Shown piece by piece: positions 21,201 to 25,856 of a stretch of DNA of 25,856 nucleotides. The notes under the pieces are model-generated. The model saw nothing but the letters and a program-made list of their open reading frames with translations, had not been told where the DNA came from and ran no database searches. This stretch comes from Branchiostoma floridae (Eukaryota; Chordata; Leptocardii; Amphioxiformes; Branchiostomatidae). The first letter of the stretch is position 1; every line of letters starts with the position of its first letter. The translations under genes and the position numbers were made by a program. The stretch lies in the NCBI RefSeq assembly GCF_000003815.2, contig NC_049990.1:17733038-17758893 (forward strand). Reading direction: 5' to 3'.

Positions 21201-21781
21201 TCTTATTATTTTCTTCCCAGTTTCTTATTATTGTTTGCTTTGGTTGCAGTGGTGGCTGGCATTATTTCTGTGGTTTACATTATAAATTTCATATGGATAA
21301 TTTTATGTGTTTTGTTTTGCATGCAAAATGTTTCAATCATGGACAATTTCATCCTAACATCAGCAGAAAATATGTTTTCTTATATCTCAAGCTTTCATTT
21401 GTTCTATGAGTGAAAATTGTGGAAGAGCTGTCATTATTGGCTTCACTTTCAGACTGATGTTGTTTGAGATTGTTACTGTTTTTTTGCAAGTTTAATATTA
21501 CTGTGCTGCAAATTGAACTTATGAAATACTAGTTATACACTACTATGTGTAGTAATTTATAGTCATGCATTGATTTTTTAGATATTCAACCTGATGCAAA
21601 AGATACTTGGCTAATGAAAAAAATGATATGTCAAAATGTGATCAGAATTTATAAAATGTATTTCTCTCTTTCTGCATGCTAACCATATCCCACAATATTC
21701 CCTCTTATCCTTCAGCATCTCAATTCTGATCAGCTATGCCCTGGCTGGAAGCGAGGCCTATGCTCAGATGTTTGGAGTCCC
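12274..21781 (+). CDS. Amino-acid-transporter-like membrane protein (Aa_trans type), 5' part of gene
   Basis: Exons: 12274-12364, 13837-13878, 14298-14371, 15221-15289, 18432-18501, then either 19590-19725 or 20440-20575, then 21716-21781; all joins keep frame with GT..AG ends. The protein starts with a polar N-terminus (MEADTDRLTERRDSHDSSPR). TM1 carries ATILGTGILGLPVTLSHSG, the glycine-rich first-helix signature of the Aa_trans (SLC32/36/38-like) superfamily. TM2 is FLVSFLIGFLVQCLLVYFF, ending in EILQRAYAAQ. A long hydrophilic loop includes an acidic run (PLQEEEDEADEKEI). TM3 reads VVFLNFISILISYALAGSEAY. About 200 residues are visible of a family usually 400-550 long. The last exon ends in a donor (GTGAGT) and no later exon is recognised in the next 4 kb, so the gene likely continues outside. 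Substrate and membrane location cannot be told. The start is supported by AAAATGG context and the strong donor GTAAGT at the exon end. Confidence 0.82.
15399..15760. mobile_element. Two head-to-tail identical copies of a 180-bp palindromic TA-flanked element
   Basis: Positions 15401-15580 and 15581-15760 are the same sequence base for base. Each copy begins CAGTCAAACCTGT and ends ACAGGTTTGACTG, and TA dinucleotides sit at both outer ends and between the copies. Each copy also contains internal inverted modules (GGCCACTATAGACAGGTGGCC and related), so it can fold extensively. TA flanks plus short terminal repeats suggest a Tc1/mariner-type MITE; the superfamily is inference. No coding capacity. 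Confidence 0.88.
15784..16029. mobile_element. PIF/Harbinger-like MITE with TTA target duplication
   Basis: The left end AGGACAACCTAAGCAATATCA (15787 on) and the right end, reverse-complemented AGGCAACCTAAGCAACATCA (ending 16026), are terminal inverted repeats with one indel and one substitution. TTA flanks both ends (15784-15786 and 16027-16029). The three-base TWA duplication is characteristic of PIF/Harbinger. The body is 240 bp and non-coding. It lies 23 bases after the palindromic pair. Confidence 0.72.
16819..17116. mobile_element. Foldback MITE, second member of the CAGGGCTCRAAAT family
   Basis: CAGGGCTCAAAATTAAT at the left and, at the right, AGTATTTCGAGCCCTG form terminal inverted repeats like those at 3708-4024. 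The interior has its own inverted pair, GGTGCACCCAACTTT and AAATTGGGTGCACC. The flanks share CTAG (CCCTAG left, TCTAGA right), too weak to call a target duplication. Length is 298 bp with no coding capacity. Confidence 0.65.
19366..19448 (+). repeat. Hairpin-forming inverted repeat 141 bases before exon 6a
   Basis: CATTCTCCTATGCAG (19366-19380) pairs perfectly with CTGCATAGGAGAATG (19434-19448); four of the next six bases also pair. The loop is about 40-53 bases. It could be a tiny foldback element or an RNA structure in the transporter pre-mRNA. Its place just before the first of two alternative exons is what makes it notable; any role is unproven. Confidence 0.6.
19590..19725 (+). CDS. Transporter exon 6a (alternative, mutually exclusive with 6b)
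   Basis: The acceptor is TTTACTAG and the donor is TT|GTAAGTG. The exon is 136 nt, entering with two bases of a split codon and leaving with two. It encodes the end of the cytosolic or luminal loop and the first half of TM3 (GHVILPDQSAIRPPN, then LHLLGTLFLPCG, then FDIVVFLN). It matches exon 6b at 26 of 41 aligned residues. The donor is the stronger of the two. Confidence 0.8.
19901..20300. mobile_element. hAT-like MITE copy 2, between exons 6a and 6b
   Basis: The element spans 19909-20292 and is flanked by a perfect 8-bp duplication, TACTCAAT (19901-19908 and 20293-20300). The ends are TAGGGATGGGTTCCGGGTCC and, reverse-complemented, TAGGGGTGGGTACCAGTACA. The right half shares CTGAATTTTCTGTACTGGTA with copy 1 at 8782-9012. 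At 384 bp it is longer than copy 1. It fills over half of the 714-bp gap between the two alternative exons. Non-coding. Confidence 0.86.
20440..20575 (+). CDS. Transporter exon 6b (alternative, mutually exclusive with 6a)
   Basis: The acceptor lies in TTTTTGCAGCAG, a tandem NAGNAG site: the first CAG gives 136 nt, the same length as exon 6a, and the second gives 133 nt with the frame kept. The donor is TT|GTACGT, weaker than that of 6a but in the same phase. The product reads GHVILPKRPEIRSPD, then LHMLGTMFLSCG, then FDLIVFLH. Compared with 6a the loop changes from DQSA to KRPE, which changes local charge, while the TM3 start is conserved. Confidence 0.8.
20576..21715 (+). other. Transporter intron between exon 6b and exon 7
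   Basis: AT-rich intron with long pyrimidine tracts. Two acceptor-like sites (GTACTGCAG near 21130 and TTGGTTGCAG near 21250) each precede short hydrophobic frames, but no matching donor completes an exon. I see no mobile element. Confidence 0.4.
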
Positions 21782-24189
21782 GTGAGTATTCAATAAATCT
21801 ACATTTATATCATATTAGAGATAGAGATTTTTTTATCATAGAGATGTTTTTACTGTTTTGAAGAACCATGTCACACCTAAATGCAGAGATGATTTTGCAA
21901 ACAGATATTGAGTGATGCAAATACTAAATAATGTAGATGTTGAGTCTTGCAGTTGGGCCACTGGGACGTTTTTGGCGACGCCTCAGGGGCGAGCCTACTG
22001 TTATAGAGTGCGACCGTTTGACAAAAATTCCCAGAATTTCGTAGGCATGTCTGGAATTTTTACACTCATGCGTAGTGGTATTATCTGAGTATTCCCTAGG
22101 GAATTTGTTTTGAAGACGTTTCTTTATGTGATTTGGAACGAAAAGGCCTTTGCTGATACGTATTTAAAAGATACACGTTTCTTTTCATTCTCTTTGCTTT
22201 GTTGAGCACCGGAAACACAGCTACTTTTTTTGTTTATGGCAAATAAGAATAATGCGTTGACCTTACCATTTTAATGCATGTGCCTCACCATTTTAATGCT
22301 TTGTTTCTGTTTTAGATAGTATTACGTTTTTGTTTCATTTATTTTCTTTTATTATAAAGACAAATATATTTTGGATTTTTGGGTAGGTTGTCCAAATAGT
22401 CAAAGAATTGTTCAGTTCTTACCGTTCATCACCGGCAGAATAACAGCATATTATATTTTGTAACAAAACACCTGATGTTATTTAACAAAAGGGGAAGTAA
22501 GTTGGTCACTCATATAACTCATTCAGGAACATCTGGTGTATAGATGTCGTGTATGCCTTCCTTTTATCTATCCGTATTGTGTGATGAATGTAATGATTTA
22601 TATAAGGGCTTTTATTTGTTTGTGTTATATATCATGTGTATTTGTGTGACTCTTGCTATATTTTTTCCGCTGTGAGGCCCATTTGATGTTGTTTTTTTTC
22701 TTGGGTAATATGGGTATACAGCCCAATCCCTCCGCGACCAAGTCAGTGGATTGACTCTGTAGCCTGGGGGTTGTCGTGACGGCATTTACCTGTGGGCATA
22801 TAGAAAGAAAAGGGTATGAAACTGTTGCAAAATATCATGTGTTGTATGGTAATTCTGTCGACATGGAACGGTAAGAAATGAACAATTAATTGACTGCGCA
22901 TTGCATGGTAGAAATTAAGACAACAAATTAGTATATCATGATCCTTAAAAATTAAACAATTTCTGTCCGTTAGAATGGGTAGGAACTGAAGTAATTACGA
23001 TCAGAGAGTGTCTGTAACGGTAGGAAATATAGGTAATAACTCAAGGAACGCGAGTAGTTTTCTTGTCTTACATACGAGAAATTATGACACCCCAACTCTA
23101 AAATTAAAAACTAACTACAAAGTGGTCAACGCAACAAACAGATACGTGAGCTGTGCCGATAACGACTGACGAGTCCCATATCCATAAACAACATGCTTTT
23201 GTAATCGTGACACATCTAATCATGATCATGCTGAACATTAGAATCTATTCAACTTAGCATTGACGAAAACTGTAGATCATACATGAACACGCCTACTTAA
23301 GAATCCACCAAACAGATTCTAATACAAAGCTAGACGGAAGATAAATTGAAACCAGAACACGAGTCTGTTTAAAAGAAACATGTATCAGAGCGCTTGTTAA
23401 TTCAGATCAGATTGAGCTTTCCAAGAAATTCCCATAGACTGATGATCATTGATAAAATCGCGTATTTCCGCTGACTGATGGAGGAGATAAGAGAAAAGAA
23501 AGAAATATCACTAGTTAATTAATGAGCTGTCAAGCACATCCGGCCTTATTATATCAGCACGCAGCTCAGGAAAATAGAAGGCAGATTTGAGAATCAGGGT
23601 TCAGTTCAACACAAGTATCTATCAGTCTCAAGCTTGAAAAAAAAACGGAATAACAAAGAACACAATTTCCGATTTTGGAGCGAAGAGACCTTGTAACTCT
23701 ACTGAACTGTCATCAGGAACCAGAACGGATAGAAAAAAAAGCCCGATACATCAAAGGTACACGATAGGATATACCCTACTATAAATTTCGTAAGCCAGAC
23801 GTCAGAAAAAAAAACAAGACAAAAACTGGTTAAAAATACACCGATCGATCTTCTATACACATAACAGAAATACATAGCAGACGGCAAGTGAAACTGAGGA
23901 GGTCTTGACCGGATGTGGAAATTTCTATCAAACAGTCCGGGCCGGACTTGGACTCTCTGTCTGCAGAGCGCTCCGTTCAAGGCCATTCTCTAGTTAATAA
24001 CGCTAACTAACCGGCTTGGTGCTTTCACCACCGCAGCGCCTACTGATAAACTACCAAGAGCCACGGGTTCAATTCAACATACCACCTATTCACTTGCTAT
24101 CATCTATGGTGTACATATACAAAATACTGCAGTGAAGGGTTACAACAGTTGTAATGAACACACGATGTTACATCTAAGAAAAGTGTCGC
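21782..24189 (+). other. Presumed transporter intron or downstream region, no gene recognised
   Basis: After the exon 7 donor this stretch shows no exon that continues the transporter. A small inverted repeat (AAAAATTCCCAGA with TCTGGAATTTTT) lies at about 22022-22061. The part from 23700 to 24080 is richer in GC and includes GGGTTCAATTC, which resembles a pol III B box, but no tRNA fold is convincing. Confidence 0.4.
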
Positions 24190-24622
24190 ATGACCTTCAT
24201 ACCTACCTACCTACCCTGACCTCCAGGTCGTTGGGGGGACAAGGTAGACATGAAGATAGAGAGTTGCCTCCAGCTTCGTCTCTCCCTAGCCAGGGTTAAC
24301 CTCTCCTGTAGGCTGAGGGCAGTCCAGTCAGTGATGCTGTCCAACCAAGCTTTCCGTTGACGTCCGCGCCGACGCCCGCCTTCCACGGTGCCCTGCAGGA
24401 TTGTCTTGGCCAGGTTGTTGTGTCGGGTAACATGCCCGAACCACTGTAGTTTGCGTCTTTTAACTGTTGCTAGGCGTGGTTCTTGAGGGCCAACGAGGCC
24501 GCGCACCTGTTCCCGCACATACTCGTTTGTGATGTGTTCTTAGTACGAGATGTGAAGTAGCTTACGCATGCACCTCATCTCAAAGGCTTGGATTTTCCTC
24601 TCTGTGGATGACCTTCATACCT
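24190..24622 (-). mobile_element. 5'-truncated LINE fragment with 15-bp target duplication
   Basis: The - strand frame at 24207-24606 encodes the C-terminal tail typical of many LINE reverse transcriptases: QAFEMRCMRKLL, then RKLQWFGHVTR, then GGRRRGRQRKAWLDSI. An in-frame TAA at 24540-24542 shows it is decayed. The 3' end carries a (GGTA)n-type tail (24201-24215 on +). The insertion (about 24205-24607) is flanked by ATGACCTTCATACCT at 24190-24204 and 24608-24622, a perfect 15-bp duplication. About 400 bp of the element remain, a classic abortive target-primed insertion. The clade (RTE-, Jockey- or CR1-like) is not settled. Confidence 0.88.
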
Positions 24623-25791
24623 GAATCTAAACCTACGTGGTCACGGTGATGTATCAGCTCATGTTGACGCACAGGTGAACCTTAGCTACGTGCGGAGTGG
24701 AAACCCGGAGCCGGCCCGCAATCGAAACCCAGGGAAGAAGTCTTAACACGAACCTTCTTCCAGAACTCCCTACCAAGAACTCCCCTCTACAACTTGGTCC
24801 CCGCTCAAGCCACGCTAGTGCTTAGATAGGTGTGACCATTCTTCAACATCTTATTGGTTAGGACATCGTGGGCTGATATTCTGGGGAGTGGCTTCAGCCC
24901 CCAACTAGATTACAGTATACCAGATTCAGCAGACTCATGTCCCACGAGACTTCCCTACGTTCAGGCTGCCGGGGTCACTGCTCCTGACGGCCAGATTCAG
25001 TTACAGTTACATGTGACTAAAGTAGGTCATGAACCGGGTTAGGCTGTGAAGCATTCTGGACGTGTCAGTATTTATTTACAATTATACATGTCTCCGTATT
25101 TTCGAAGACATCGGCGAGAAGAAGCAATGTATAAACAATAAATAACCCACAGCTCGCCCTGGTGCCTGATAATCCGGACCAAACTAGGCAAAATATTCGC
25201 TATCTGGTGATCTTCTGTCGGATAGGTTAGTTCATTTTTGTTCAAATGTAACTAAATGGAGATTGCAACTCTGAGGTATATACTTCTTATCGCATGCAGC
25301 GACTCCCTTCCTTGTTCGCTGCCCAAGTTCCTACAGACAGGTTATTAGTTTTACCGAACTCACCTCGAATTGGGAAGTAAGGTTAATAGATGAAACGCAG
25401 AAGGAAGAAGAAGTTCACATTTTCTATATACGGAAGGTCCTGACATCTATGCTTTGGGTTTGCGTCTACGATAAGTCCTTGACTGAAGTCTCGATCTGTT
25501 GAGGTAGATCCATAATAAACCCGTTGTGATGAATTCTTGACGTAAATATGGTGTGGTCCCTGCCTGTGACTTGGTACTCGTATCTTGAAATTCGTTCCAG
25601 ACCTATAATCTCCAGAAACTATCGTCCAGCTCGGGCCATCAGTTGAATCTTGCAGTTTCATCCAAGCCTGTTTTCCTGGACCCGTCCTCCAGGCTTCCTC
25701 CTGTAGAATTCCTGAAAGTCCTTTCCAGGCCTCTAGACCTCTGCTTGAGTTCCTGACTCTCCGACATATACCCTGGATATCAGAGTACAAC
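24623..25791. other. No recognised feature
   Basis: More GC-balanced than the introns to its left. A 135-codon open stretch on the - strand (25383-25790) begins with TTG rather than ATG and shows no domain that I know. I call no gene here; it may belong to a mobile element lying partly outside the window. Confidence 0.35.
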
Positions 25792-25850
25792 TTAGCCGGC
25801 TAAGGGAGTTTACGCCTTCACGCGGAGGCGTATCTCCCCGGGCCGGCTAA
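25792..25850. repeat. Large hairpin/inverted repeat at the window edge
   Basis: TTAGCCGGC (25792-25800) pairs with GCCGGCTAA (25842-25850). Inside it GGGAG (25804-25808) pairs with CTCCC (25834-25838) and TACGCC (25811-25816) with GGCGTA (25827-25832), leaving a 10-base loop. The left arm is also part of a 12-bp perfect palindrome, TTAGCCGGCTAA. It may be a structured end of a mobile element; the identity is unknown because the window stops here. Confidence 0.7.
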
Positions 25851-25856
25851 AGTCGG

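Noticed and set aside
21068-21413. Hydrophobic frames after two good acceptor-like tracts (GCAG near 21130 and 21255)
   Set aside because: They look like membrane segments, but no suitable donor follows and the T-rich sequence yields Phe/Leu runs by chance. Exon 7 joins exon 6 without them.
23163-23180. CTGACGAGTCCC, resembling a hammerhead ribozyme core
   Set aside because: The partner stem and GAAA box are absent in the expected spacing.
23990-24080. tRNA-like segment with GGGTTCAATTC
   Set aside because: The B-box match is fair, but the acceptor and D arms do not form and no A box is convincing. At most a decayed tRNA-derived SINE.
25383-25790. 135-codon open frame on the - strand
   Set aside because: It starts at TTG just after an in-frame TAA, and has no ATG near its start, no known domain and no splice evidence.

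Overview
This window is animal nuclear DNA. It has spliced genes with GT..AG introns, a multidomain receptor tyrosine kinase, a vertebrate-like S-formylglutathione hydrolase, and many short inverted-repeat transposons and LINE fragments. An invertebrate deuterostome fits best, and a cephalochordate (amphioxus) is my guess. That guess is inference from gene style and repeat content, not a sequence match.

Layout. (1) 1-906: the 3' end of a decayed LINE on the + strand, ending in AATAAA and a poly(A) run. (2) 915-3704, + strand: a receptor tyrosine kinase in one uninterrupted genomic block. Its order is signal peptide, cadherin-like domain, EGF, Ig-like, three EGF, transmembrane helix, kinase. 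The 930-codon frame is broken once, by an in-frame TAG at codon 136. A short inverted-repeat transposon abuts its stop codon. (3) 4954-11005, - strand: a complete gene for S-formylglutathione hydrolase (ESD) in nine coding exons. They join in frame to 282 residues with the Ser-Asp-His triad in place. Its introns hold a roughly 39-bp minisatellite whose units carry splice-donor consensus, a hAT-like MITE and a 91-bp tandem repeat. (4) 11006-12273: the region between two divergent start codons. (5) 12274-21781, + strand: the 5' half of an amino-acid-transporter-like membrane protein (Aa_trans type). Seven exon positions are visible and the gene appears to run past the window. The sixth position is duplicated as two 136-bp exons that must be used one at a time to keep the frame. 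Its introns carry a perfect head-to-tail pair of a 180-bp palindromic element, a PIF/Harbinger-like MITE, a second copy of the foldback family seen after the kinase, and a second copy of the hAT-like MITE. (6) 21782-25856: no further exon recognised. It holds a 5'-truncated LINE fragment (- strand) with a 15-bp target-site duplication and a large hairpin at the window edge.

The ESD and transporter genes are divergent, with start codons about 1.27 kb apart, so they may share a regulatory region. The kinase and ESD genes converge on about 1.2 kb holding candidate poly(A) signals for both strands. I see no functional link among the three genes. No rRNA, convincing tRNA or CRISPR array was found. 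The most unusual items are the chimeric, intron-free and interrupted receptor kinase, the pair of mutually exclusive transporter exons with a MITE and a hairpin around them, and the donor-bearing minisatellite inside ESD.
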